Positions 1 to 15,000 of a stretch of 64,000 nt of DNA are shown here, piece after piece. The stretch's first letter is position 1, and each line of letters starts with the position of its first letter. The notes under the pieces were generated by a model, which was given only the letters and a program-made list of their open reading frames with translations, had not been told where the DNA came from and searched no databases. The position numbers and the translations under genes were made by a program. The DNA is from Brevibacterium epidermidis NBRC 14811. GTDB taxonomy: Bacteria; Actinomycetota; Actinomycetes; Actinomycetales; Brevibacteriaceae. Where the stretch lies: positions 62,001 through 126,000 of the forward strand of contig NZ_BCSJ01000015.1 of assembly GCF_001570805.1 (NCBI RefSeq). Direction: 5' to 3'.

Positions 1-3000
1 CCGGTCGCAGCGTCGCCGAGACCGTGCAGGCCGCCGTCGCCGGGGGAGTGGGCATCGTCCAGGTCCGCGACAAAGACATCGACGACGGTGACTTCTACTC
101 GCTCACCCGCCAAGTCATCGCCGCCGTCGAAGCCGCCACCCGCGACACCGACCGCACGGTCCCCGTCGTCCTCAACGACCGCGTCGAGGTGGCCCGCCGC
201 CTCATCGACGAAGGCGAGAACGTGCACATCCACGTCGGCCAAACTGACACCACCGTCGCCGAGGTGCGCGCCGCCCTGGGTGCGGAACCGCTCATCGGTC
301 TCTCGGCCGCGAACAGCGACGAGTTCGCCGCCGCCCGCGACTCCGGAGTCGTCGACCTCGTCGGCATCGGGCCGGTCTTTGACACTTCCACGAAAGCAGA
401 CGCCCCCGACGGAATCGGACCGGACCGTCTCCGCGAACTGGTGGCAGAAGCGGACATCCCCGCGGTCGCGATCGGCGGCATCAACGCCGATCGTGCCCCT
501 GACCTGAAGGGACGTGGGCTGATCGGGATCTGCGTGGTCTCGGCGATCTGCATCGCTGACGATCCGAAGACTGCGGCCGAGGAGCTGCTCGCCGCTTTCA
601 CCGGGAGTGCACAGTGACGACCCGCCCGCCGATCACCCTGTCCATCGCCGGCACCGATCCCTCCGGCGGCGCCGGAATCCATGCCGACCTCAAGACCTTC
701 ACCGCGCGGAAGACCATGGGCACGACCGTCATCACTGCTCTCGTCGCGCAGAACACGCACGGTGTGTCCCGGGTCTATCCGATCGACGTCGATTTCGTCG
801 CCGATCAGTTCGAGTCCGTGCTCGGCGACCTGCCCGTCGATGCGACGAAATCGGGAATGCTCGGCAGCCGTGACCTCGTCGAACTCGTCGTCGATCGCGC
901 CGCCGAAGGTCGGCTCGGCTTCTATACCGTCGACCCTGTGATGATCGCGACCTCCGGCCACCGCCTCCTCGAGACCGATGCCGTTGACGCCGTGCGCACC
1001 CACCTGCTGCCCGTCGCCGACCTCATCACCCCCAACCTCCCCGAGGCGGCCCTGCTGATCTCCGACGACGAACCTGAAGCGCAGACGACTGAAGCCATGC
1101 GTGACCAGGCCCGGCGCCTGCTCGAACGCGGGCCCGGAGCGGTCCTGCTCAAGGGCGGACACGGCAGCGATGACGAAGTCATCGATATCCTCGCCACCGC
1201 CGACGGCCAGGTTCGCGAGTTCACCCACCCCCGCGTGACGACGATGAACACGCACGGAACTGGGTGCACCCTGTCAGCCGCGATCACCGCCGAGGTGGCC
1301 GTCCTCGGCCGCGAACACACAGAGATCGGGTCGGACATCCTCGGCGAGGCCGTCGGCAATGCCCTCGACTATCTTGCTCGCGCTCTCACCTCGGCTGCGG
1401 ACTGGCAGCTGAGCCTGAATCCGGAGGGCGCCCACGGACCGGTCGACCACCAGGTCGACATCGTCAGCGGTCGACCCGCCTGAGGTATCCATCCCGCCTG
1501 ACCACCACCTCACCGGAACCGCCAACTCACTCGAACCACCACGTCATACGAATCACCACGTCACACCAGCACAAGGGAGTTCCCATGACCGTCACCTTTA
1601 CCGCCGGCCCACTGACCACCCAGCTGTGGGACCGCGTCGGTCCCATCGTAAAGCAGATCGAAGAGTTGCCGTTCCTCGCCCAGCTCGCCGACGGCAGCCT
1701 CGATCCGAAGGCCTTCGTCAATTACATCTCGCAGGACAGCCTCTACCTGAACGGATATGCCAAGGCCATGTCGTTCCTGGCCGCGAAGACCGTCGACCGT
1801 GAAGAATCCCGATTCTGGGCCGGATCTGCCGCCGAGGCGATCACCGTCGAAGAGGAGATGCACGCAGAGCTGCTCGCCGACGCCCGACTCGCCTCGGCGC
1901 TGGAGGAGCTCACCGCGGAAGGCTCCCGTTTCAAGGCCTCCCCGACGACGCTGGGTTACGTGTCCTTCCTCGTCGCCAACGCCGCCAGCCGAGCCTACGG
2001 CGAAGGCGTGGCCTCAGTGCTGCCCTGCTTCTGGGTGTACGCCCATATGGGCAAGGTGCTTGTCGACCGGGCCGGGCAGATGGCCGACGACCACCCCTAC
2101 CGCACCTGGGTGCAGACCTACGACTCTCCCGACTTCGACGAATCGACCCGCCACGCCGTGCAGATCCTCGAACAGGAGCTCGCGAAGGCCCCGAGCGAGG
2201 AAGCCGCCCGCATGCGCGCCGCCTTCGAGCAGGCCTGCGTCTTCGAACTCCACTTCTGGGCCTCGGCACATGCGATGCAGAACTGGGACGCCTCCGTGTT
2301 CCTGCCGCAGGGCGCTGCGAGCGTCTGAGGGAAGCTGCTGAGACCGCCGCTGCCACGACGGCGCTGAACCGGATCGCCGCCGCTGCGCCGAGGCCGGCCC
2401 GCTGTGCTGGGTCACCTCGGCGGGCGGAGCCGGCGGACGAGGTTGATCAGGGCCGCGGCGGTGATGATGAGGAAGACACCCGTGGGAAGGAACGTCATCC
2501 CCGTCGCCCCGCGCCCTTCGCGCATGACCATCACAAGCACCGACGTCAGCAGCAGCGCCAAGGCGCCACCGGTGAAGCGCATGAACTGCATGAGGCAGTC
2601 ATAGAGGTAGGCGCGCTCACCGTTGTTCAGCCAGTAGTCCTTGAACGGGATGTTGACGATGGAGGCGGGCAGCTTCTCCCAGATCCACCGGATCGAGAAG
2701 AGCACGGGGATTCCCACTCCGATCGGCACGAGCCAGCCCAGCGTGCTCGCCTTCGACGACCAATCATCGGGCTGCCCCGACGCGTCGAAATGGCTGGCCA
2801 CAGTCTCCGGAGCCTGCACCCAGAACCAGATGGCGGATCCGATGAACACGAGGATCGAGAGGACCGCGAACACGAGCGCGGCGAAGTCTGCCATCGGGGA
2901 CCGGCGGGGATTCGGAGAGGAAGTCACCCTGCCACTCTAACAACATGGGAAGTCGCCCACGCCCTCTGTCATAGGGGCCGCGGGCGTTCGACAGCTGCGA

Positions 3001-6000
3001 CGACCGGGATCAGGCCCGTGAAGATTCCGAGGGATCCTCTGGATAGTATGTGAGCGGACCGAACGCCCCGAGCGCATGCCAACCGCGACGCAGCGTGGTC
3101 CACAGCAGCACATGGTCGACTTCCATGAGGGGGACGCGGTCGTGTTTCGGGCAGGCGTATCGCCCGATGAAGAATACGATCGTCGAGAACATCACGGCAA
3201 TCATGAATAGAATCAGCAGATCCATGGTGGCCCCCTCACACCCGATGCGAATGCTTGACCCCATTTTCTCCCGGAAACGCCGATAAAGATAGGGGGAGCC
3301 TCGGATATGGGACGGACATCACCACCAGTCAGGATTCCTCGCTGAGCGGGTGCCCGACCGATGATGATCGGGCACCCGTCCAGGGCGCCGTCAGCGGGTC
3401 TCCGGCTCGTCCTCCACACGGTCGTCGGCGAGCTGAGGCACGACCATGACGGGGCCTGCCATGTGGTGGAGAAGTGAGCGCGAGGTCGAACCGAGGAGCG
3501 CGCTGCGCAGCCCGCCGCGTCCGCGACAGCCGACGACGGTCAGCTGGCCGCGGTGGCTGGCCTCTTCCAGCACCTGGTCCGGCTGGCCGACTCGAACTGA
3601 GCCCTCGACCTGCAGATCGGGGAAGTGTCGCTTCACCCAGGCGACCTCGGCATCGAGGTGGTCGGCGAGTTCCTGCCTCATCTGATGGGTCACTTCCGGG
3701 ATGGCAGCGCTGGCTCCCCCATACCAGAGGATGGATTCGTCCAGCGGGTGCAGCGCGGTGACCAGTGAAAGTGCGGTCTCGGCCTCGGAGGCTATCTCAG
3801 CTGCCGCAAGAGCGGCGATGCGGCTGAGCTGCGAACCATCGACACCGGCGAACACCGGTGCTTCGTTCGGTCTGGGATCGAGGTCGAGCGCAGAGAGCGG
3901 CTCGGCTTCGTCCTCGTCTCCGGGGATGACGATCGTCGGGCATTTGGCATGTGCGGGAAGGGCGGCGGCGACGGAGCCGAGGACGCGCCCGAGGAACCCT
4001 CCGCGTCCTCGTGCTCCGACGATGACAGTCTGGGCTCGTTCGGTGATCTTAGCCAGTGCCCCCACCGAATCGCCTTCGACGGTGGCCACAGCGGACACGC
4101 CGGGAAAGTCCTCGAGCAGTTCGCGCGCTCGGTCGAGCGTCTGCTCGGCATCGCGTCGGCGATACTCGTACTCGGGCACGGCCGGGATCGCCGCATAGGT
4201 GGCATAGAAGTTGACCGGAACCTTGTAGGTCATGACGACGGTCAGCTTCGTCTTTCGGCGCAGGGCCAGTCGGGCACCGTACTCGAGGGCTCGAACCGAG
4301 TTCGCGGAGCCGTCGAAACCGACGAGGATTCCCAGATCGCCTTCGGGAAGATCGTAGGAGACGCTATCTGTTGGGGTGGAGACTTCGTGACTCATGATCG
4401 TCCGTTCTCTGTCAATGTCAATCACTGAGGAAACGACGAGAAAGAAGTCAGCGGCAGCCGAGCCCGTCCTCGCCTGCCTCCAGTCTACACAAGTTTTCTA
4501 CAGTATGTAGAAAAATAGATGCTGGTCGGTGGCGCCCAGCGCCGCGAGCTCAGCCTCAGGCATAGCGCTGTGTGAGGCGGGAAGCCGCCGTTGTGAGCAT
4601 CTCTGAAGCTCGGCGGCCCTGTTCGTCGGTGATGGAGGCCGGAAAAGTGAAGCGCACGCTCGTCTGAGCGACCTCGGCGTCGATGCCCAGAGCCGTGAGC
4701 ACATGCGAGGCCTCATCGGAACCGACCGCGCAGGCCGATCCGCTCGAGGCTGTGACACCGAGGCGCTCGAGTTCGAGGAGCACGGCCTCTCCGGAGGTGT
4801 CCGGGAAGCAGAACGAGGCATGGTTCGGTGTCCGCGCATCCGGGCTGCCCGTGAGGAAGGCTCCCGGAACCGCGGCCAGGACCGCGGCGATGAACTCATC
4901 GCGGATGGCCCGGACGCGAGCGGCGGCTTCGACCCGCTCCGCCTCGGCGAGTTCGAGGGCCGTGGCGAACGCAACGGCCAAAGCCACGTTCTCCGTGCCC
5001 GACCGGCGCCCCGACTCCTGCCCGCCGCCGTGGATGAGCGGTTCGACGGGCACGCGGGCGCGAATCGCGGCCACCCCGATGCCCTTCGGCGCACCGACCT
5101 TGTGCCCGGCCAGGGTGAGCGCATCGGCGCCGAGGCCCGACAGCGGCAGCCAACCGGCGGCCTGCACGGCGTCTGTATGGAAGAGGACACCGTCCTCATG
5201 GGCGAGTCTGGCGAGGGTCGGAATGTCCGCAACGGTGCCGATTTCATTGTTCGCATATCCCAAGCTCACGAGCACGGTGTCCGGGCGGATCGCTGCTGTG
5301 AGGGCTTCGGGGGTCACTGTCCCATCGGAGGCCGGGGCCACCTCGGTGACGGTGAATCCGTGGACGCGGGTCAGGAACTCCACCGAGGCGAGTACGGCTT
5401 CGTGTTCGATGGGGGAAGTGACGATATGTCGCCGAGGCGGCGCCACGGTCCCAGCCCGGCCCTGGGCCTGAGCTCGACTCTGAGTCCGAGCGCCGAGGGC
5501 CATGCCGATGATTGCGAGGTTGTCCGCCTCGGTGCCGCCGCTGGTGAACGTGATGTCCGTGGCCCTCGTTCCCAGCACCTTCGCCACGCGAGCACGGGCA
5601 TCGGTGAGGGCTTCGGCGGGCCCGCGCCCGAATTCGTGGTGGCTCGACGGGTTGCCGAACGCCCCGGCCAGATACGGCCAAGCGGCTTCGAGGGCCTCCC
5701 TGCGCACGGGGGCCGCGGCCGCGGTGTCGAGGTAGAGGCGCCCGGTCATCTCAGGCCTCGAGGGAGAGGTCGAGTCCGAGGTCGATCGCCCGGACACTGT
5801 GGGTCAGCGCTCCCGATGAGATGACGTCGACGCCGGTGGCGGCGATCTCCGGGATCGTCTCCAGCGTGACATTTCCGCTGGCTTCGACGACGGCGCGGCC
5901 GCCCACGAGTTCGACGCCTTCGCGCAGTTGAGCCGGGGTGAAGTTGTCGAGCATGATGATATCGGCGCCGCCGTCGAGCACCGCGGGCACCTGGTCGAGC

Positions 6001-9000
6001 CGGTCGACTTCGACCTCGATCGTCGTCGTATGCGGCAGACGGGCACGGGCGGTGCGGATCGCCTCGGCGACGCTGAATCCGGCAGCGGTGAGAACGGCGA
6101 GGTGATTGTCCTTGGCCATGACCGCATCGGAGAGGCCGAAGCGATGGTTGTGCCCGCCGCCGCAGACCACGGCATGCTTCTCGAACGCGCGCAGCCCTGG
6201 AGTCGTCTTGCGGGTGTCGACGATGCGTGCCCGCCCCGCGGCGGCCTCGACAAAGGCGTGAGTCTGAGTGGCGATTCCGCTCATCCGCTGGCAGAAGTTC
6301 AATGCGATCCGCTCGGCCTGCAGCACCGCCCGGGCGGGGCCGGTGACCGTGGCAAGCACCTGACCTGCGGTGAAAGCATCACCATCGGCTGCGGCAAGCT
6401 CGACGGTGACGCTCGGGTCGACGAGAGTGAACGCGCGGGCGAAGACCTCGATCCCGGCGAGCACTCCGTCTTCGCGGGCACGCAGATCGGCCCTCGCCGA
6501 GGCGGTGGCGGGGATGAAGACTTCGCCGGTGATATCGCCCCAGGGAGCGTCCTCGTCGAGGGCGATGCGCAGTGCAGAATCGATGGTCGCAGCTGTCAGC
6601 ATGCGGTGGCCTCCTGAAGCAGAGCGGTGTGCGAAGTACGCGTGGTGTCGGTGTGAGTGTCGGTGCGGGTATGCGCGCCGAGGCTGTGCTCCCGGGCCAA
6701 CGCATGACGAGCCATGTATTCGGCGATGAGGGCGAGATTCGCGGTCTCGAGGGCCTGGACGCTGGGGACGGCGTGGTTGGTGCTGAGGTCGTCGCCGCGG
6801 CCATCGTGGCTGGCGGAGCCGCTGTCGTGGTCACGGTGATGGCGGGCGCCGTCGCCGAGGCGGTCGAGCAGGGTCCGCAGTCCCTCGGCCGTGCGCTCCA
6901 CACCCAGATGAGCCCAGGTGAGAGCCTGCAGCTCGGTCCGTGTCAGTGCCGTCTGGTGGAATGAACCGAACTGGGGGAGTGGGAGCTCATGGTTAATGGA
7001 ATCCTCGAAGGCGAGGTCCGCATCGTTTGTGTGGGTCGATTGTGCGTCGATTGCGCCGGCGGCGCGGGTGGCGAAGACTGCGCCCTCGAGCAGAGAGTTC
7101 GAGGCCAGCCGGTTGGCGCCATGCACTCCGGTGCATGCGACCTCGCCGATGGCGAAGAGCCCTTCGACGCTCGTGCGACCGTCGCGATCCGTGGCCACCC
7201 CGCCCATGAAGTAGTGGGCGGCAGGAGTGACGGGAATGAGGTCCCGGGACAGATCGAGGCCATAAGCGGCAAGACCGGCGGTGATGCTCGGGAACTTCGC
7301 CTCCACATCCGGGATGGCCCGCGCATCGAGGAAGCACGGGCGTCCGTCCTGAGCGGCCTGACGGCGATGCAGAGCGAGAGCGACGACGTCGCGGGAGGCG
7401 AGCTCGGCGCGATCGTCGACGTCATACATGAACCTGCGGCCCTGCTCATTGAGGAGGAGCGCACCGGCCCCGCGGACGGCTTCGGAGATGAGGAAGCCGG
7501 GACCGGGAAGGGTGGTGGGATGGAATTGGAAGAACTCGAGATCGGCGACCTCGGCACCGGCACGGATGGCGGCTGCCAGACCGTCTCCGGTCGCAGCGGC
7601 CGGGTTCGTCGTGTGCGCGAAGAGCTGCCCGGCCCCGCCGGTGGCCAGCACGACTGCGTCGGCGGTCAGGGTCTCGACGCGTCGGTTGCGGAGCACAGTG
7701 ATTCCCGTGGCTCGAACGGGCCGATGCTCGTCGTCGCTGGTGAGGATGTCGACGAGCATCGTGTCCTCGAGCAGGGTGACGCGGCCCGCTGCTACCTCGG
7801 CGCGCAGCTTCTCCGCCAGTGCAGTGCTGATCGCCCGCCCGGTCGCATCCCCTCCGGAATGGAAGATGCGCGGATATGAATGCGCCCCTTCCATTCCGCG
7901 GGCCCAGGCTCCAGTCTGATCCGTGTCGAATTCCACCCCCGCCTCGGCGAGGGAGACGATCTCGTCCCCACCGGCCTCGCACAGGGTGCGCACGGCCTCC
8001 GGGTCACAGTGTCCGGCACCCGCCGTGAGCGTATCGGCGATATGGGAGGCAACCGTGTCATCGGGGCCGATGACACCAGCGATGCCGCCCTGCGCCCATT
8101 CGGTGTTCGACTCGCCGAGGCGATCCTTCGTCACGAGCGTGACCGTGTGGCGGCCGGACAGGCACAGTGCCGCGGTCAGCCCCGCGATTCCGGAGCCTGC
8201 GACGATGACGCGGCTCATCAGATCCGCGGCTTCGCGGCGAGCATCCGCTCCAGGGATACGCGAGCAGGATCGGCGACCTCGGCGTCGACGGAGATCTGAT
8301 TGACCACCTGACCGTCGATGAGGGATTCGAGGACCCAGGCGATGTAGCCGGGGTGGATGCGGTACATCGTCGAGCACGGGCAGATGACGGGATCGAGGCA
8401 GAAGATCTTATGCTGCGGATGCTCGGCGGCCAGCCTTTGGACGAGGTTGATCTCGGTTCCGATGGCGAACGTGGTCGGTTCGGTCGCCTCGGCGATGGCC
8501 TTCGTGATGTACGCGGTCGAACCTGACTCGTCGGCGGCTTCGACGGTCTCACGCGGGCATTCGGGGTGGACGATGACACGTACGTCCGGGTGGTCGGCGC
8601 GGGCCTTGTCGATCTGGGCGGGGGTGAAGCGCTTGTGCACGGAGCAGAAACCCTGCCACAGGATGACACGGGCATCGGTCAGCGTCTGCTCGTCGTTGTT
8701 GCCCAGTGGTCGGACGGGATTCCACAGCGGCATCTCGTCGAGACCGATTCCCATGTTCACCGCGGTATTGCGGCCCAGGTGCTGGTCGGGGAAGAACAGG
8801 ACACGCTGTCCGCGTTCGAAGGCCCATTCCAGGACGACTTCAGCGTTCGAGGAGGTGCACACGATTCCGCCGTTGCGGCCGCAGAAGCCCTTGATCGCGG
8901 CCGAAGAGTTCATGTACGTGACGGGGATGACCGGGACGCGACCGTCGGCATCGGGTTCGGTGCCGAAGATCTCGGCAAGCTGCTCCCAGCAGTCCTCGAC

Positions 9001-12000
9001 CTGATCGATGCTGGCCATATCGGCCATCGAACAGCCGGCAGCGAGGTTGGGCAGAATGACCGATTGCTCCGGTTTCGACAGCAGGTCGGCGGTTTCGGCC
9101 ATGAAGTGGACGCCGCAGAAGACTATGGCCTCGGCCTCCGGGTGGTTCTGGGCGGCCCGGGCTAGCATGAACGAGTCGCCGATGTAATCGGCATGTTCGA
9201 CGACCTCGACCCGCTGGTAGTGGTGGCCGAGCATGACGACACGGTCGCCGAGGGTGGCCTTGGCGGCACGGATGCGGGCGTCGAGCTCCTCCGGCGATGC
9301 CTGCTTGAACTCATCGGGAATATCGCCCTGACGTGGGGCGGAGGCCGGAATGGGGTCGGCCATCGAGGAGCCGGGACCGTAGCCGGGGCGTTCGTCGACG
9401 TCCCACGGGGCATCGAGCAGCTCCGTCGTGCACATATCGTCGTTCGCGCCCGTGGCAGAGATGTCCTTGAGGGTGAGTTCGATGGAAGCTGTCGTGGTCA
9501 TCATCGTCCTTCGCTCGGTGGGCGGGGCCCGTGCCTGAAGTGCTTCGCACGGGGTGTGAACCGCCCGAAATCTTTTGCGCAGTTATGCGTTTAATTCTTT
9601 GCGCAGATTTGAGCTTAATCCTGTGGGTGGGCAATGTACAACTCTCGACGCGCGGGTGAGGCGTCAGAAGTAGACGCGTGTTCCGGCGAGCGGCAGGTGG
9701 ACGGTGCCGCGACCGCGACCGTGAATCTGCCGATGGCTCTGCGCCAGGGGATGCAATATGCTGTGGTCTGGCTCGCAATCCGAGTCGATGCGCACTGCGG
9801 TGGGCGCCCCGTGAGAGACACCGAAGCTTCGGACCGGAGCATCGGTCTCGCCCCGCCCGCGCCGGCACCGACGACATCGCAAATCTGAAGGATTCTCATG
9901 CCCGAAGCGGCACACTCGAACCAGTTCACGTCTACCCCTAACACTACCGCGGCCGACAACGGCACTGCCGGCGGCAATGCTACGTCGGGGACCACCTCGG
10001 CGGAACAGCCAGCCCCGTACGGCGGTCAGGCATCCGCTCCCGCAGCGCCGCTTCGGCGGATCCGGACTCTCGACCTCATCAAGGCCAAGGCGGAGGGGCG
10101 GCGGTGGGCGATGCTGACCAGCTACGACCAGTACACGGCGGCCCTGTTCGAACAGGCCGGAGTCGAAGCCCTGCTCATCGGCGATTCCGCAGCGAACAAC
10201 GTCTACGGCCACGCGACCACTCTGCCGGTCACCGTCGACGAACTCATCCCACTGGCCCGAGCCGTCGCCTCGGCGACGAGCCGTGCACTCATCGTCGCCG
10301 ACCTGCCCTTCGGCAGCTACGAGATCTCCGATGAACAGGCCGTAGCCACGGCAGTGCGCTTCATGAAGGAAGCCGGAGTCCACGCGGTCAAGCTCGAAGG
10401 CGGGGCGCGGATGGCCTCCCGGATCAAGGCGATCACGACGGCGGGCATCCCCGTCATGGCGCACATCGGCTTCACCCCGCAGGCCGAGCACAACCTCGGC
10501 GGTTACAAAGTCCAGGGCCGCGGCGCAGCAGGGACGGCGCTACTTGACGACGCCCGTGCGGTGGCTGAGGCCGGAGCCTTCTCCGTGGTCATGGAGATGG
10601 TGCCTTCCGGACTGGCCGGCCAGGTCACCGCCGAGCTGACGATCCCCACCGTGGGTATCGGCGCCGGCGCGGACTGTGACGCCCAGGTTCTCGTATGGCA
10701 GGACATGGCCGGCCTGCGCACCGGCCGTGCCCCGCGCTTCGTCAAGCGCTACGCCGACCTGCATTCCGTGCTCACCGAGGCGGTCGGCACCTATGTCGAG
10801 GAAGTGAAGTCCGGGGTCTTCCCCGAACCGGAGAGGAGCTTCGACTGATGGAGGTCGGCGGCATCCAGGCGCTGCGTCGGTGGCGGGCAGAGCAGACGGG
10901 CCGCGTCGGTCTCGTCCCGACGATGGGCGCCCTGCACTCCGGGCATCAGGCGCTGATGACCCGTGCCCGGTCCGAATCCGATCTTGTCGTGGCCTCGATC
11001 TTCGTCAACCCGCTCCAGTTCGGCGCCGACGAGGACTTCGTCCAGTACCCGCGACCGATCGAAGAGGACCTGAAGAAGTGCGAAGAGGCCGGAGTCGACT
11101 TCGTCTTTGCCCCGGCGCTGGCGGAGATGTATCCGTCGGCACCAGAAGTCCGCGTCGTCGCCGGACGCATGGGAGCCGTGTTCGAAGGCGCGGCCAGGCC
11201 CGGGCACTTCGATGGTGTGCTCACCGTCGTGGCGAAGCTCTTCACCCTCATCGACCCCGATGTCACGGTGTTCGGGCTCAAGGACATCCAGCAGTACGTC
11301 CTGGTCAAACGCATGATCGCCGACCTCAACTTCGATATCGAGCTCATCGGTCTGCCGGTCGTCCGTGACGCCGACGGGCTGGCCATGTCGAGCCGCAACA
11401 CCTACCTGGCCGCCGACGACCGGGCCCGTGCCCTGGCGATTCCGCGGGCTCTCAACGCCGCCGCCGAGGTGGCCGAGCGAGGCCGTGGAGCGACTGGCTC
11501 CGGCGCCAGTGTGGCTGGCGCTGCTGCAGGCTCCGGTGGTGCTGGTGTGGACCTGCCCGCCGCCGTCGAAGCGGCCGCGCTCGCCGAGTTGGAGCCGGTC
11601 GCCGAACGTGGGGAACTCGAGATCGTCTACTGCAGCCTCGTCGAGGCCGCGACTCTGCGACCGTGCCCACCAGGCTTCACGGGTTCGGCTCTGCTGCTCG
11701 TCTCCGCGACGGTCGGCGGGACTCATCTCATCGACAATCTGCCGCTGGAATTCTGACGCGATATGCAATTGTGACCGGTTTATGAAGATTCTGTTGAGCG
11801 ATCGACATATGCATATGTAACTGATTGAGCTGCGCCGACATCTGTGGTTTCAATTAACGGTTATCAGTCGCCGGACCCTTGTTCTCAGTGTTCTCTGAGA
11901 ATAGACTCAAAATCAGCAAGAGAAAATGAAACTTGCCGATTCGCTGAGTTCGAAGGAGATAAGCGACATGCAAGATCTAGATATCTGGTCGGTCCTGATG

Positions 12001-15000
12001 AAAGTCGGACTGGCAATCGTCATTCTCATTGTCACCTGGATCATCGCCGCCATCGTCAAATGGGCGATGGGCAAACTCGTCACAAAGGTTCCTGCTCTTC
12101 AGCGCGACGGAAGCAATGGTCAGCAGATCGGAAAATCGGTCGGGCAGATCGCTGGGCTCATCATCTGGCTGCTCGGGCTCATCGCCGTTCTCCAGCTGTT
12201 CAATCTCGATCAGGTTCTTACTCCGCTGCAGGGTCTTCTCGACGGAATCTTCGGATTCCTGCCGAATATCATCGGCGCGGGATTCATCTTCTTCATCGGC
12301 TATGTCTTCGCGAAGATCGCCAAGCAGCTCGTCCAGACCGCACTCAATGCTGTGGACCTGACGAAGCTGACATCGAAGTTCCGCTCACTCGGTGACAAGG
12401 CCACCGGAGTGGCCGAAGGTGCCGGAAATGCTCAGCCGAATCCCGACGCCACCCAGCAGTACGCGGCACAGGGTCAGCAGGGCATGCCGCCGCAAGGCCA
12501 GCAAGGTATGCCGCCCCAGGGTGGCCACCCGGGCCAGGCGCCGAACCCGAACGCTGAGGCGAACGCGAAGATCTCGAACCTCATCGGCAATCTGGTCTTC
12601 GGCGTCATCATCATCGTCGTCGCGATCTCGGCGCTGCAGGTCCTCGGCATCAAGGCGATCTCGGACCCTGCCCAGCAGATGCTCCAGATCTTCCTCAATG
12701 CGATTCCTGTCATCATCGCCGCCGGCATCCTGCTGGCCATCGGCTTCGTCATCGCCAAGTTCCTCGGCAATCTGCTCGAGCAGATCCTCCAGGGCATCGG
12801 CACCGACAAGGCCATCAATGAGATCGGGATCGTGCCCGAAGGCACCAGCGCCTCCAACGTGATCACCCGTCTCGTGCAGGTGGCCATCATGATCTTCTTC
12901 GCGATCATGGCTACCAAGATGCTCGGATTCCCCGAGATCACGAACATCCTCAACGAGATCCTCGACCTCGGTGGCAGCGTGCTCTTCGGCGCCGCGATCA
13001 TCGCCGCAGGATTCCTCATCGCCGCGATCATCGGCAAGTTCATCACGAACAACCTGGCCAGCAAGGTGCTGCGCTACTCGGCGATCGCACTGTTCATCGC
13101 GATGGGTCTGCGCTACATGGGCCTGGCTGATTCGATCATCAACCTCGCCTTCGGTGCAGTCGTCATCGGCGGTGCGGCGGCAGCCGCTCTGGCCTTCGGC
13201 CTCGGCGGACGTGAGGCGGCCGCGAAGATGCTCGACAAGGTCGACCTCGCCGAGGCGGCCGAGAAGACGAATCCCGACGCTTTCGACGGCAGCACTCCGG
13301 GGTCCGGAACGAACACCACCGGCAACGGCGGTGGCAGCGGAAGTGGGGGAGCCTCCTCGGCGAATGAGAGCTGAGTGAGGGTCTGCGCACCGAGCGAAAG
13401 GGGCGGGGCAGCCGAGGATCGACCTCGGTGCCCCGCCCCTCTCATGTGTTCGGGTCGGTTGCGGCTCAGATGGGGATCGCGATGACGGCGATGCCGATGA
13501 TGAGCAGGATGACGGTGGAGGCGGCTTCGATGAAGAAGTCGGCGCTGCGGTGAGCCATCGCGGAGGCGGCGAGGCTGGCCAGGCACGCGAGGATGAGCTG
13601 GTAGGACAGGAGCACGCCGAGGATCAGCGCGACGAGCACGGTGTAGTCGGTGCCGGTCGGGGAGGCGGGCACGAGGGTCGGCAGGATCGCGAGGAAGAAC
13701 AGGCCGACCTTCGGGTTGCTCAGCGAGGAGATGATGCCGCGGCGGTAGGACACGAACGAGCGCAGGTGGCCCCACGACGTCGATTCCATGACCTGGGCGA
13801 TCTCGGAGACCGGGCCGTCGGCGGGGTCGGAACCGGACGACGGGGTGAGGAGGTCGTTCGTGGCGGGTCCTCCGGTCGCCTCGGTGGCCTTCAGCTCACG
13901 GCGCAGGCGAAGGGCCTGCCGACCGGCGAGGATGCCGAGGAGGCAGAGGTAGAGGCCGCCGCCGATCTTGAGCACCTGCACTGCGGCCGGGTAGACGGTC
14001 AGCAGGGCGGAGACGCCGGTGAGTGCGAGGACCATCCAGATCACGGTGCCCGTGGCAGTGCCGAGGGCATAGACGAGTCCGGCCTTGCGGCGCAGCGAGG
14101 ACAGGCGGATCGTCAGGATCGTCTCGGGGCCGGGGGTCACTGCCAGCGCGGCAGCGGCGCCGGTGATGGTGAGGATCTCGGGTCCGGTCACGGCACTCCT
14201 TTAGGAAGTTGGGGCTATTGGGAAGACAGGGCGATTGGGAAGATGAGAACGGTCAACGGGGATGTGGCACAGGGGTGTCTCCGACGTCGACGGAGACGAT
14301 CACCATTCTGCCGGAATCGATCAATCGGGAAAAGCAACTGATCGTGAATGATCATCAGGTCGTACCAAATGATTTTTCGGACTGTCTGCGGCTACTCTTG
14401 AGGGCATGTGGGATCTCAATCGTCTGCGGGTCTGGCGCGCCGTCGCGGCCACAGGTTCCGTCGTCGCCGCGGCGAAGAGCCTCAACTACACGCCGGCGAC
14501 CGTCAGCCAGCACATCACCACCCTGCAGAAGGCCGTCGGGGCGCCGCTCTACCAGCGTTCGGGACGCGGCATCGAGATCACCGAGCTCGGCCGACGCCTG
14601 GCAGACGATTCGGCAGAGGTCTTCACCGCGGTCGGCCGCCTCGACGATCTGGTCGAAGGTTTCCGCAATGTCAACAGGCCCCGGTTGAAGATCGCGGCGT
14701 TCACCTCGTTCAATGCGCGGCTGCTGCCGGGAATCATCGAAACCGTGGCCGAAGATCATCCGAACCTGCGTTTCGATATCCAACTCAACGAGCCGGCAAA
14801 GAACCGGCGCGGGCACTGCCTCATCGAGATCCGAGCGGAGGTTCCGCAGGACGGGGAGATCCACCTGCCGGAGATGCGGCGCATCCCGCTCTTCGACGAT
14901 GACTATCGGGTCGTGGTCCCCGAAGGCCACCGGTTCGCCGGTCGAGAGTCGGTGCCATTCATCGACCTCGAGGACGAACACTGGGTCGACTACGACATGT